56,456 nt of DNA from Clostridia bacterium (GTDB lineage: Bacteria; Bacillota_A; Clostridia; Oscillospirales; CAG-272). Below the pieces are notes generated by a model that had not been told where the DNA came from, made no database searches, and saw nothing but the letters and a program-made list of their open reading frames with translations. The DNA lies in the NCBI GenBank assembly GCA_017452945.1, contig JAFTLD010000047.1, positions 1 through 56,456 of the forward strand, in the 5' to 3' direction. The translations under genes and the position numbers were made by a program. Shown here piece after piece: positions 6,579 through 16,400 of the stretch (the stretch's first letter is position 1; every line of letters starts with the position of its first letter).

Positions 6579-7433
6579 ATGAGCTTTGCAACCTTTGGCC
6601 CCGGCGGCAACTGTGATTGGTTTTACGCCGAGGGGAATAAAGCAACCATACAAGCACCCGGTTGGCTGAAGTCCAAGGGGCTTGATTCTTACGAATACGA
6701 GGCGGGCAGGGGAGTGAACGCAAGTGAGGCGTCCTTGCGGGCTGTGGGCGAAAAGGCACGTGAGCACGGTATTCGCATGTCCTTGCACGCGCCCTACTTC
6801 ATTTCACTTTCGGGTACCGAAGAGGCTACGCGACTCAAGAGCATTGATTATATCACAAAATCGCTTTGGGCTGCCGAGCTGCTTGGTGCAGAAACCATCG
6901 TCATTCACAGCGGCAGTGCCGGCAAGATCAGCCGCGAGCATGCCATGGAGCTGTCCAAGGATACGCTTGCCAAGGTAGCCGAGGCGGTGGGGGATACCAA
7001 GATCAAGCTTGGTATTGAAACCATGGGCAAGGTCAATCAGCTGGGTACGCTGGACGAGGTCATCGAGCAATGCAAGGTGGATAAAAAATTCGTTCCCGTG
7101 GTGGATTTCGGGCATCTGAACGCACGCGTGTGCGGGAATGCATTCCCCGACGTGGACGCATACCGCGAGGTGTTTGACCGCATCGGCACACAGCTTGGCG
7201 ATGACGTGGCAAAATATCTGCATTGCCATTTTTCCAAGATCGAGTTCACAGGTGCGGGCGAAAAACGCCACGTGACCTTTGAAGACACCGTCTTTGGGCC
7301 TCGCTTTGAGCCGCTGATCGAGGCCATCATCCGCGAGGGCGTTTGCCCTAACATTATTTGTGAGTCGGACGGCACCATGACCGCCGACGCGCTTGCCATG
7401 AAGAATTATTATAACGAACTGAGAGGAATATGA
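6579..7433 (+). CDS. Endonuclease IV-like TIM-barrel protein
   Basis: A 284-residue cytoplasmic TIM barrel of the Nfo/xylose isomerase-like superfamily. Metal-ligand positions of endonuclease IV can be followed: SLHAPYF (first His), IVIHSG (second His), GIETMGK (Glu), VVDFGHLNAR (Asp and His), LHCHFSK (His) and a final ICESDG (Glu). With this set retained it is probably a Zn-dependent AP endonuclease or phosphodiesterase acting on abasic DNA, though some close relatives act on sugars. It lies within an operon between a phosphatase and a peptidase; the spacing of 3 nt upstream and 2 nt downstream indicates coupled translation. Confidence 0.8.
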   Translation: MSFATFGPGGNCDWFYAEGNKATIQAPGWLKSKGLDSYEYEAGRGVNASEASLRAVGEKAREHGIRMSLHAPYFISLSGTEEATRLKSIDYITKSLWAAELLGAETIVIHSGSAGKISREHAMELSKDTLAKVAEAVGDTKIKLGIETMGKVNQLGTLDEVIEQCKVDKKFVPVVDFGHLNARVCGNAFPDVDAYREVFDRIGTQLGDDVAKYLHCHFSKIEFTGAGEKRHVTFEDTVFGPRFEPLIEAIIREGVCPNIICESDGTMTADALAMKNYYNELRGI

Positions 7434-7435
7434 TT

Positions 7436-8524
7436 ATGAGAGCAAAAAGAATTCAGAAGCTGCAGGCCGAAATGGCGAAAAAGGGCTTTGACGCACTTGT
7501 GGTGACAAGTGAGATCAATCAGAGATATCTGACGGGCTTTGCCTTTACCGATGGCTACGTGCTGATCACAACCGATAAAAACTATCTGCTGACCGATTTC
7601 CGCTATATCGAAGCTGCAAAGGCAACCGTGGACGCAAGCCTTTTTGAGATCATCATGCCCAAGGGCGGAATGCTGGATGAGATGGCTGCCAAACTGGACG
7701 CAAGCGGTGCCAAGATCACAGCTGTCGAAGAGGCAACGCTGTCACTTTCGAGCTATGAAAGACTCAAGGTCAAGTTCAAGAACACCGACCTTGTGCCGGG
7801 CGGCTCTGCGCTGATCGATACCTTGCGCCTTTACAAGGACGAGGAGGAGTTTGCCAGCATGGCACGCGCTCAGGCCATTACCGACGCTGCGTTTGAGCAC
7901 ATCCTGACCGTTCTGCACCCCAATATGACCGAGATCGAGGTTGCTTTGGAGCTGGAGTTCTTTATGCGCAAGATGGGCTCAGAGGGCATTGCGTTTGATA
8001 CCATCGCGGTTTCGGGCAGCATGTCCGCGCGTCCGCACGGTGAGCCCAGACCCGTTAAGCTGGAAAAGGGCTTTTTAACCATGGACTACGGTGCTCGTGT
8101 GGACGGCTATTGCTCGGATATGACGCGTACGGTGGTGCTTGGCAAGGCGGATGCCGAGATCAAAAAGGTATACGACACGGTGTTGCTGGCGCAAACGACC
8201 GCCATTGATGCGCTCAGAGCAGGCCTTGGCTGCAGACAGGCAGACAAGATTGCGCGTGACATCATCGACGGTGCGGGCTATAAGGGTTGCTTTGGCCATA
8301 GTCTCGGTCACGGTGTAGGTCTGTATATTCATGAAAACCCCAGACTTTCCTTTGGCGCGGGCGAGAACGACGTGCTCGAACCCGGTCACGTGGTGACCGC
8401 AGAGCCCGGCATATACATTGAAGGCAAGTACGGCTGCCGCATTGAGGATATGATCGGCATTCTGCCCGACGGTACCGCACACGACTTTACGCACAGCCGT
8501 AAGGATATGATAGAACTGTTCTGA
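7436..8524 (+). CDS. M24-family Xaa-Pro aminopeptidase
   Basis: A 362-residue cytoplasmic dinuclear metallopeptidase that releases N-terminal residues preceding proline or cleaves Xaa-Pro dipeptides. It has the creatinase-like N-terminal domain (1-130) followed by the pita-bread catalytic domain. Metal ligands are visible: Asp217 and Asp228 in the DYGARVDGYCSDMTRT stretch, His in GHSLGHGVG (about 288-292), Glu in TAEPGIY and Glu in RIEDM. An ATG at 7430 overlaps the upstream stop, but the AGAGG site is 9 nt from the ATG at 7436, which is preferred. Third gene of the operon. Confidence 0.93.
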   Translation: MRAKRIQKLQAEMAKKGFDALVVTSEINQRYLTGFAFTDGYVLITTDKNYLLTDFRYIEAAKATVDASLFEIIMPKGGMLDEMAAKLDASGAKITAVEEATLSLSSYERLKVKFKNTDLVPGGSALIDTLRLYKDEEEFASMARAQAITDAAFEHILTVLHPNMTEIEVALELEFFMRKMGSEGIAFDTIAVSGSMSARPHGEPRPVKLEKGFLTMDYGARVDGYCSDMTRTVVLGKADAEIKKVYDTVLLAQTTAIDALRAGLGCRQADKIARDIIDGAGYKGCFGHSLGHGVGLYIHENPRLSFGAGENDVLEPGHVVTAEPGIYIEGKYGCRIEDMIGILPDGTAHDFTHSRKDMIELF

Positions 8525-8535
8525 TTTAGAACAAA

Positions 8536-8633
8536 CGCCCGCCTGTCATCCTTGAGCAAGCATTTTTCGCAAGATTCTTCGCTGCGCTCGAGAATGACAG
8601 CGAAAAATGCGCCGCGAAGGATCTTGGCGGGCG
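8536..8633. repeat. Dispersed repeat with interleaved inverted blocks
   Basis: Four blocks and their reverse complements occur in the order A B D C B' D' C' A': A 8536-8543, B 8544-8557 (TGTCATCCTTGAGC), D 8560-8570, C 8571-8582, B' 8586-8599, D' 8600-8610, C' 8614-8625, A' 8626-8633. Only A encloses the rest as a true palindrome; the inner blocks are not nested. It belongs to the 'TGTCATCC...GAGCGAAGCGAAGGATCTTG' kind of intergenic repeat and has a relative at 41864-41948. Confidence 0.8.
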
Positions 8634-8666
8634 AAAAGCAGCAATATGAATAAAGAGGAATCGATT

Positions 8667-9800
8667 ATGAAAAAGATTAAAGTAGGAATTGCGGGCTCAA
8701 GAGGCCTTTCGACCGTGATGGGATTGCGTGCGCTGCCCGACGTGGAGATCACCGCGCTTTGCAATCTGGACGAGGCAACGCTGGATGCACAGGCCAAGGA
8801 CCTTGGCGTGGAGCACAAGTATCGCGTATTCGAGGACATGCTGGCCTCGGACATTGATGCCGTCATCATTTCCACCCCCATGCAGTGCCACGTGCCGCAG
8901 GCAATTGCTGCGCTGGAGGCAGGCAAGCACGTCATGAGCGAGGTGACCGCGGGTGTGACCATGGATGAGCTGTGGTGGCTGATCGAGACCGTGGAGAAGA
9001 CCGGCATGATCTACATGATGGCCGAGAACTATATCTATACACCGCAGGTACAGATGGTCAAGGAAATGGTCAAGGCGGGCTTGTTTGGTGACACGTATTA
9101 TGCTGAGGGCATGTATCTGCACAATATTGACGGACTTTTCAAGTACCCCGACGGCAGAAGCACGTGGAGATCGTTCTGGCAGTGCGGCAAGCGCGGCAAT
9201 TTCTATCCTACGCACAGCGTAGGCCCCGTGATGAACTGGTTCCCGGGTGACCGCATTACCGAGATCACCACCTATTCTCCGGGTGTATATAACGAATTGG
9301 GATTGCGTCAGGACAGCGGTACGACAACCATGTGCCGTACGGCAAATGGAAAGCTGCTCAATATCCGCGTGGACTGCACGTCACCCCGTCCCCATAACAT
9401 GACCTATTATCAGCTGCAGGGCACCAAGGGCATTTTCCAGGCGGCATCGCACGGCTTTGGAGATCTGGACAAGGTATCGTTCCTTGGCGAAAACAATCCG
9501 CTGGGCTGCATGACGTGGGAGCCCTTGACCAACTATAACGAATATTTGCCCGAGAGATATAAGGTAGCAACTGCAGAGCAGAACGCTGCAGGCCACGGTG
9601 GCGGAGATTTCTTTATCGTGGAGGACTTTATCAACGCCATCAGAACGGGTGAGCAGCCCGAGATCGACGTTTATAAGGCATGTGAATGGACCGCAGTGGG
9701 ACTTTTGTCCGAGCTGTCCGTGACCAACAACGGCCGCACCATGCAAATGCCGCATTTCCGCAAGAATATGCCGCTGGAAGAGAAGAAGATTACGTTGTGA
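8667..9800 (+). CDS. Gfo/Idh/MocA-family NAD(P)-dependent oxidoreductase
   Basis: A 377-residue cytoplasmic oxidoreductase. The Rossmann N-terminus (KIKVGIAGSRGLS) binds NAD(P). The sequence STPMQCHVPQAIAALEAGKH is the typical family block around residue 75, with the catalytic-lysine region altered to SEVTAG instead of the usual EKP. The C-terminal domain contains YPTHSVGPV and GHGGGDFF; the HGGxD block is also found in GH109-type glycosidases, which use NAD to cleave N-acetylgalactosamine, so a glycosidase role is possible. The substrate is unknown. ATG 8667 follows GAGGA. It is separated from the peptidase gene by a repeat and followed by a terminator. Confidence 0.85.
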   Translation: MKKIKVGIAGSRGLSTVMGLRALPDVEITALCNLDEATLDAQAKDLGVEHKYRVFEDMLASDIDAVIISTPMQCHVPQAIAALEAGKHVMSEVTAGVTMDELWWLIETVEKTGMIYMMAENYIYTPQVQMVKEMVKAGLFGDTYYAEGMYLHNIDGLFKYPDGRSTWRSFWQCGKRGNFYPTHSVGPVMNWFPGDRITEITTYSPGVYNELGLRQDSGTTTMCRTANGKLLNIRVDCTSPRPHNMTYYQLQGTKGIFQAASHGFGDLDKVSFLGENNPLGCMTWEPLTNYNEYLPERYKVATAEQNAAGHGGGDFFIVEDFINAIRTGEQPEIDVYKACEWTAVGLLSELSVTNNGRTMQMPHFRKNMPLEEKKITL

Positions 9801-9833
9801 TATCTAATAACGGATAGCAATAGAGCGAAAAAC

Positions 9834-9875
9834 AGCCTCCGATGGAGAAAAATCTTCATCGGAGGCTTCCTTTTT
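9834..9875 (+). terminator. Terminator of the oxidoreductase gene
   Basis: AGCCTCCGATG pairs with CATCGGAGGCT, followed by TCCTTTTT. Confidence 0.85.
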
Positions 9876-9915
9876 CTGTGTCCATTATACCACAAAATCG
9901 TCAAAAAGTCAAGTC

Positions 9916-9944
9916 TTGTATTTTATAAATTGCCATGCTATAAT
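9916..9944 (+). promoter_or_regulatory. Promoter of the HEXXH protein gene
   Basis: TTGTAT (9916-9921), 17-bp spacer, TATAAT (9939-9944). Transcription from about 9951 excludes the TTG at 9916 as start codon. Confidence 0.7.
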
Positions 9945-9981
9945 AGATCACTCTGAAATATGGCAAGGAGAATTATGCGCA

Positions 9982-10977
9982 ATGTCAAATCTTACTTTAC
10001 AGCACAGAAAGGTAGAAATTGATTCTCTTATTGATAATGAAATTTTTGAGGATGATAAATTGGTTTATTCTTTCGTTATGAATTTGTTCAGCAACAGAGA
10101 AATAGACGAGTGTATAGATTACGTAAAAAATCTTTGTGCTCTTAACAATGGATATCATCTGATATATTATAAATTGTGGTATGTTTCATTGCTTTATCTG
10201 CGTGGATATTTCGCAAAAGCTGAACAGGAGTTTTTTATATTACAGACAAGCACCATTTCAGATCACATCAAAGATTTTTATCTAAAGAAGCTCGGATTTG
10301 ATAAGTTATATGATAATTTCATTATGAAAGAAACAGAGCATTTTGTTTTTCATATACACCCAAGCAGATATGAAAAACAAGAGAACATCAATTCCAAAAC
10401 AGAGCGCTGCGAATTAGGATACGAATTGGTTGGCAAAGGCTTCTTTGGAATTATCCTTGAAAGAAAAATCCACTATTTTTTGTGGGACAATGAAGACATG
10501 AAGAATTACTTTTGTAATTCTCAAACATGCTCATGTTATGGCGTTATTCACGAAGGCGAATACAACAGAGATTGGCATGAGTCAACGCACGTTTACAACT
10601 ATCTATACGGGATGGAGAGACCGAAAACATTTATTTTGGAAGGAATAGCCGTATATAATGACGGTCGAAAGGGAGCAGCTCGTCTGAAATATGCTCAAGC
10701 TGCATACCAAAAGTTGGGGATATCTCCAAACATTCGCGAATGGTGGCAAGACGCAGAAGTGTTCAGAAATACAGATTCATGGATGACATATACAACAGCA
10801 GGGTATTTTATATTAAAACTGCGAAAGAAGTATGGGAAAGAAAAGCTTTTACAATTATCAAAATATCAAACATTTGATGATGCTTGTCGTATTTATGGTG
10901 AATCAGAGCTTCTGTCTATCGTGCATGAAACAGAAGAGGATATTATCAATTTGAGTCAACAAGTGATATATGATTGA
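9982..10977 (+). CDS. HEXXH metalloprotease-like protein (gluzincin type)
   Basis: A 331-residue protein with the zinc-protease motif HESTH at 199-203 and the downstream glutamate in ILEGIAVY (Glu220), 17 residues after the second His. This arrangement matches gluzincins of the peptidase MA/M61-like group. The N-terminal 120 residues are helical and charged, with no signal peptide, so the protein is predicted to be cytoplasmic. ATG 9982 follows AAGGAGA. The gene is clearly more AT-rich than its neighbours, has its own promoter, and is followed by a mobile-looking repeat, which suggests horizontal acquisition. The substrate is unknown. Confidence 0.75.
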   Translation: MSNLTLQHRKVEIDSLIDNEIFEDDKLVYSFVMNLFSNREIDECIDYVKNLCALNNGYHLIYYKLWYVSLLYLRGYFAKAEQEFFILQTSTISDHIKDFYLKKLGFDKLYDNFIMKETEHFVFHIHPSRYEKQENINSKTERCELGYELVGKGFFGIILERKIHYFLWDNEDMKNYFCNSQTCSCYGVIHEGEYNRDWHESTHVYNYLYGMERPKTFILEGIAVYNDGRKGAARLKYAQAAYQKLGISPNIREWWQDAEVFRNTDSWMTYTTAGYFILKLRKKYGKEKLLQLSKYQTFDDACRIYGESELLSIVHETEEDIINLSQQVIYD

Positions 10978-11000
10978 TCGTTCGTAAAGGGTAGCCAAAA

Positions 11001-11224
11001 AAAGCCCTCTCCGCTGGAGAGGGGGAACCACGAAGTGGTGGGTGAGATTTACCCGACGGACGCTCCTACACCCAAGCGGACGCCTCTGTCACGTTACGCG
11101 ATTTCATCCTACAGGAAAGTGTTTCGTTGTCCCATGGGAAAGATAGTTTAAGACGGCTTTGAGCGGTTTTATGGGAACCTCATCCACCACTTCGTGGTCC
11201 CCCTTCCCCCGCGGGGAAGGCTTT
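11001..11224. mobile_element. MITE-like element with about 46-bp terminal inverted repeats
   Basis: Left end 11001-11046 and right end 11179-11224 are near-perfect reverse complements. Each end contains a hairpin of its own (CCTCTCC/GGAGAGG on the left, CTTCCCC/GGGGAAG on the right) and the block CCACGAAGTGG. The 132-bp interior has no ORF. A related end occurs at 34-78. No transposase is in the window, so movement in trans is inferred only. Confidence 0.7.
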
Positions 11225-11241
11225 GGTGCGCATCCGCGTAG

Positions 11242-11276
11242 AAAAAAACGGGAGAACGCCTTGTGGGCATTCTCCC
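11242..11276 (-). terminator. Terminator of the ABC-permease-PepF operon
   Basis: GGGAGAATGCC/GGCGTTCTCCC stem on the minus strand followed by CGTTTTTTT. Confidence 0.85.
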
Positions 11277-11284
11277 TTGATTTT

Positions 11285-11617
11285 TTAGCGGTAATACACG
11301 TAAAACACGATAATGGTTCTCTCAACGCCGCCATGTTCCAGGTCGGGGGCGGTGATGACCACGCCGTCCTTGGAAAGCAGCTCCCAAGCTTGCATGTCAT
11401 CGATCTTGCAACGGAAGATGACGTCCGCGCTGGCAAACACCAACAGCTCGTCGTCACGGATGTTCAGCCCACCGTTGCGCCCGATCACCTCGTCTACACC
11501 GTTTCGCTTTTCGGTCACATATCTGATGTGGTGTCCGCACATCTTCTCGGCCATCTCGCGGCGAAAACGCTTGGAGTCGGGATTTTTTGTTTTGAAAATA
11601 CGCTTGAAAAGTCCCAT
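11285..11617 (-). CDS. Small hypothetical protein, last gene of the PepF operon
   Basis: A 110-residue soluble protein beginning 3 nt after the PepF stop codon and ending just before the operon terminator, so it is cotranscribed. The N-terminus is basic (MGLFKRIFKTKNPDSKRFRR), the rest is a mixed alpha/beta domain ending in beta-strand-like GVERTIIVFYVYY. No catalytic motif, signal peptide or membrane segment is visible. Function unknown. Confidence 0.75.
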   Translation of the reverse strand: MGLFKRIFKTKNPDSKRFRREMAEKMCGHHIRYVTEKRNGVDEVIGRNGGLNIRDDELLVFASADVIFRCKIDDMQAWELLSKDGVVITAPDLEHGGVERTIIVFYVYYR

Positions 11618-11620
11618 ATC

Positions 11621-13414
11621 TTACTTGCAAAGCTCGTTGTACTGCGCAATGGTGGCAGCGAAATCGTCGATGGCATTCTTGATGACCTGCGGATCTCTCA
11701 TGTCAATGCCTGCAACCAACAGGCTGTCCAAAGGCGACTTGGAGCCGCCGCACTTCTGGAAGTCAATGTACTGACCGATGTAGCTCTCACCTTCGGTTTC
11801 AATGCGGTGTACGATGCTGGAGGCTGCGGAGATGCAGGTTGCGTACTTGTAAACGTAGAAGTTGGTGTAGAAGTGAGGAATTCTCATCCACTCGTTGGCA
11901 ATTTCTTTGTCGCAGACAACGTCGGGGCCAAAGTACTTGCAAACGATGTCGTAATAGGTCTTGCAAAGCACGTCCTTGGTCAGCGTAGCGCCGCCCTCGA
12001 CCATGGCGTGTGCGTCACGCTCAAATTCTGCAAACATGGTTTGTCTGTAAAGCGTACCCTTGTAGGTTTCCATGATCTGGTTGAGAATAGCCAACTTTTC
12101 TTCCTTGCTGTCGCTCTCGCGCAGCTTGCGGTGGCAGAACAGCAGCTCGTTGACGGTTGATGCAACCTCGGCAACGAAAATGGTGTAGGAGGAGTTCTGC
12201 GGCTCGTTGTATTTGCGGGAGAAGTAGGAGTGCATGGAGTGACCTGCTTCGTGCGCAAAGGTGGAAACATTGTCCAAGGTTCCCACAAAGTTGAGCAACA
12301 TGTAGGGCTGGGTATCATAGCAGCCGGAGCTGTACGCGCCACCGCGCTTGCCGCGGGAGGGATACACGTCAACCCAGTTTTGTTCCTTGACGCCCTTTTC
12401 CAGTGTGTCGTGGTATTCGCTGCCAAAGATCTTGACCGTTTCCAGCACCTCTTCGGTTGCCTCTTCAAAGGAATATTCCTTTTCACACTCGGCAATCAGG
12501 GGCGTGTAGATATCGTACAGGTGCAGCTTGGAAAGTCCCAGCGACTTCTTTTTGATGGCGTAGTAGTCGAACAGAACGTTCAGATTCTCGTTTACGGTGT
12601 TGATCAGATTGTTGTAGATCTCGGGAGTGACCTCGTCACGGAAAACCGATGCACTCAGGCTGTTTTCGTAGCCTCTGACGCGTGCCATGGTAGTTCTTTC
12701 CTTGACGTATGCGTTATACAGCGTTGCAAAGGTGTTGCCGTACTGGGTGTAGGTCTTGTACAGCGTGGTGAATGCAGCACGGCGAACGCGGCGCTCACTT
12801 GACATCAGCTTGGTTACGTAGGTAGCGTCGTTGAGCTGCACCAATTTACCGCTCTCATCTCTGATCTTGCCGAACTGCAGATCAGCGTTTGCAAAGATGG
12901 CGCGCACGTTGGCAGCACCGCCCATACCGCTTTGCATATCTGCCATCAGCTTTTCGCACTCGTCCGAAAGGGTGTGAGGCTTTTCGCGCTGTGCAAGCCA
13001 GATGTCACGGGAGAAGGCGCGCAGCTCGGGGCATTCCTCCATCCATGCCTGAACGGTCTCAGTATCCAAACGAATAAGGGTGGGATTTACGAAGAACGCA
13101 GCAGACCCCAGCTTGTTGAACAGATTGCGCATCTTGCCCATCATAGCTAAGTAGTGGTTATCGGTGGTATCTGCATCCGATGAAAGATGCGCGTACATAT
13201 AAAGCTTTTCTATGACTCTGAGCATGGTCGTAAAGTCATTGAACATGGCAAGCAGTCCTTGAGCACTTTCGCTCATGGTGGCAGCGTGTGCGGGGAATGC
13301 CTCTACCATATCGGCAGCCTTTTTATAATCGGCATCAAAATCCTGCTCGGTAGCATAAATGTTGGTCATGTCCCACTTATATTTTGCGGGGATCTCGGCT
13401 CTTACGTTTGTCAT
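11621..13414 (-). CDS. pepF: Oligoendopeptidase F (M3 family)
   Basis: A 597-residue cytoplasmic zinc oligopeptidase that cleaves short peptides. The catalytic motif FAHEAGHSMHS (HEAGH at 388-392) and the downstream glutamate in the following helix are typical of M3B peptidases; the N-terminal PepF domain (about 110-185) precedes it. Length is as expected for the family. The ATG has a good GGAG site. The gene starts 23 nt after the end of the FtsX-type permease gene on the same strand, which is an unusual partner and suggests that the exporter and the peptidase act on a common peptide substrate; that link is inference. Confidence 0.93.
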   Translation of the reverse strand: MTNVRAEIPAKYKWDMTNIYATEQDFDADYKKAADMVEAFPAHAATMSESAQGLLAMFNDFTTMLRVIEKLYMYAHLSSDADTTDNHYLAMMGKMRNLFNKLGSAAFFVNPTLIRLDTETVQAWMEECPELRAFSRDIWLAQREKPHTLSDECEKLMADMQSGMGGAANVRAIFANADLQFGKIRDESGKLVQLNDATYVTKLMSSERRVRRAAFTTLYKTYTQYGNTFATLYNAYVKERTTMARVRGYENSLSASVFRDEVTPEIYNNLINTVNENLNVLFDYYAIKKKSLGLSKLHLYDIYTPLIAECEKEYSFEEATEEVLETVKIFGSEYHDTLEKGVKEQNWVDVYPSRGKRGGAYSSGCYDTQPYMLLNFVGTLDNVSTFAHEAGHSMHSYFSRKYNEPQNSSYTIFVAEVASTVNELLFCHRKLRESDSKEEKLAILNQIMETYKGTLYRQTMFAEFERDAHAMVEGGATLTKDVLCKTYYDIVCKYFGPDVVCDKEIANEWMRIPHFYTNFYVYKYATCISAASSIVHRIETEGESYIGQYIDFQKCGGSKSPLDSLLVAGIDMRDPQVIKNAIDDFAATIAQYNELCK

Positions 13415-13437
13415 AATGTATCTCCTTAAATTAAAGT

Positions 13438-16400
13438 TTATTCCACGGATTTGAGTGATTCCGCCATATCAATACGGTCAATGCGCGGTCGCAGCGCAAG
13501 TCCGACCAGTATGGCAAACAGGATGGTCAGCAAGAATGCATACAGGTAACTCTGCCACGCGATCATAACAGGGAAAGCAATGTTGTCCAGCACGATCTTG
13601 GACATCACAAAGTGGTGCAAAAGGATTCCGACAGGCATACCCAGCAGTGCGCCGATCACAGAAAGCACGTAATTCTCGGTCATGACGTATCGGCGTGTTT
13701 CGCCTCTGTAAAGACCGATGACGCGCAGCGTTGCGATCTCGCGCCTGCGCTCGGTGATATTGATGTTTGTCAGATTGAACAGCACAATGTAAGCCAGTGC
13801 ACCTGCGCAAACGATGACTGTGATAACTACGTAATTCATACTTTGCATCATAGTTTGTACGTTATTGCGCGTCTCAGCACAGGACTCCAGATAAGCCACT
13901 GCTTGGTCACCTCGCAAGGCGGCTGCGGTGGTATCGATCTCCAATCCCTCGGCTGCATAGATCAGTGCGGTTTTGATCTCCGGTGCTTGTGTCGTTGCAT
14001 CGGTATAGGTCTGTGTATTGATATATACAAGGTTGTCAATATAATTGTCTATAATACCACTGATTGTAACGGTGATGTCACCGTCATCGGATCCGACGGT
14101 CAGAGTATCGCCCACACCGACTTGTAAAAGCTCAGCCAAGTGTCCGTTGATCACAGCTTGTCCTGCTTCGGGGAAGGGGACGTATTCTCCGTCGTACGAG
14201 AAATTTATATAACCGTCGGGGGCTATGTCGCTGACGTGCAGTGTTGCCTTGCGGCTGCCATGCGCACTTTCAACGTCCTGCTCAGATTGATGCATCGACA
14301 TGATATAACCGATCTTGTCCCGGTTTCGTTCGAAAAAGTCTGCCAGTGCCTGTTCGTCCTGCGCTTCTTTGAAAGAGACTTTGTAATCATAAAGGAAAAT
14401 ATAGTCGTATTGGTAGGAGGCAAGATTCTTGATCGAATCGCCCAAACCAAAGCCTGTAACCAGCAAGGCGGTGCTGCCGCCAATACCCAGGATCATGACC
14501 AGCAAACGTTTTTTATATCTCCAGATATTGCGCAGAGCAACCTTGGAGAGGAAGGGGAGCGGTTTCCACAAGAACGTGATACGCTCAAAGAATACGCGCT
14601 TGCCCGAAGCAGAAACGCGCGGACGCATCAGCTGTGCAGGCATCTGTCCCGCACAGGAAAGCACACACATCGCCGCGGTTCCCATGCAGCAAACAAGGGA
14701 AACCAGCACGCAAGCGGCAAGCAGGGTTGGATTGAATACGTATAGAAGGGTATCGGTAAAGTCGTACATCAGTGTGTACGCCATCCAAAGCACACGCGGC
14801 AGACCGAACGTCCCAAGGAAAAATCCGCACACAGAGCCGATCAGGGAAGCGGAGCCTGCATAGATCAGATATTTAGCCATCAGGGATGAGCGGCTGTAGC
14901 CCATAGCTTTCAGCGTACCCAACGAGATACGTTCGTCCTCTACCATACGGGTCATAACGGTAGAGCATACCAGTGCGGCCACCAATACGAAAAACACGGG
15001 AAAGACCACGGCAATACCCGAAACAATGGTGGAATCGGTTTCCATACTGATATATCCGATGTTTTGTTCGCGTGTCAGCACGTACGTTTTGGGGCAAGTC
15101 AGCTCTTGCAGCTCTTCCGGCAGCTTAAGCAGCGCCAGTGCATCCGCGAGCTCCTGCTCGGCCTTGGTGAATTCACGATTTGCCTGGATCTTTTCCACGT
15201 TGAGCTGCTTTTCAGCAAGCGTCAGTTCTGTTTGCGCTTCAGTCAGCTTCAGCCTTTGTAAGGTGATGATGCCCTTGGCTGCAAGATCCAGCTTGTCAAA
15301 GGTTTCTTTTGCCGTATCACGGATCTCTTTGGCTTGTTCAAGCAGGTCAGCACAAATGTTCATTGTAGCCAGCATCTCGGCGTTCTCCGATAAAAGCTGA
15401 ACTCTTCTGAGTTCCACACGCGCCAGTTCCGCGATGTATTTGAGATTGAACGGATGCTGCTGCACCAAAACTTCGAGTTCTGCAGCAGATTGCTCAAGCT
15501 GTTCCAGTTCTTTCGTTACGGCTTGATAATGATCCTGATCAATCGAATTGATCTTCTTGTCAGCCTCTGCAATCAGCGCATCCGCTTCAGCCATGGAAGC
15601 ATTGAATTCTTCGGTTGCCTTGGCAAGTGCAAGATTCATCTTTTCTTCCAAGACGGCCAGTTCCTCTTTGCCCTGATTGAGTTGTGCGTAGCCGTCGTCG
15701 ATTTTGGCCTGCGCCTTGGCAAATTCCGCCTCGGCATCCAGACGCGCCTGTGCCAGATCCTTCTGTCCCTGCTCGTAGGCAGCTACACCGTCGCTGATCT
15801 GATCCTGCGCTTGCTTGATATAGGAAATACCGCGCTCTTGCGCAAGACGCTTGATCTCATTGTTGACCGAGTCTTCCAGTGCTTCGATTGCGCGATCGTA
15901 TTCCTCGGAGTAAATGTAGGCATCGATTTTTGCATCCAAATGGACCGCCGTGTAATAATCTACAGCGAAACCTTCCTCCGGAATGTAACAGAATGCCGTG
16001 ATTGAGCCGTCTCCCAGCGAAGTGTTACCTCTTCGATAGCTGATGTATTCCACCGAGTTGCCAATTCCCACAATAGTGTATTCCTTGTGAGAAAACATCT
16101 CGGTGTCAGCCTCCTTCAGACGAATGGTCTTGCCAATATCCTCTGCTGTGTAGCGTCCGCTGTCCGCTAAGCATTCGTCGGATTGCTTGGGCATTCTGCC
16201 TGCGATCACCTCGGGGCGGCTGACAGATTTTGTGATGCTCATAAAGTGCAGAATTTGTTCGGTGTCATCCTTTCCGCTTGTGCAAATGGCATCTGCTGTG
16301 ATTACGCCCTCGGCTTTTCGTATGCCTTTGAGTCCGGATAGTGCCCTGACGTCGTCCTTGTAAAGCCCCAGAGTGGAAGACACCGAGAAATCGTACAGGT

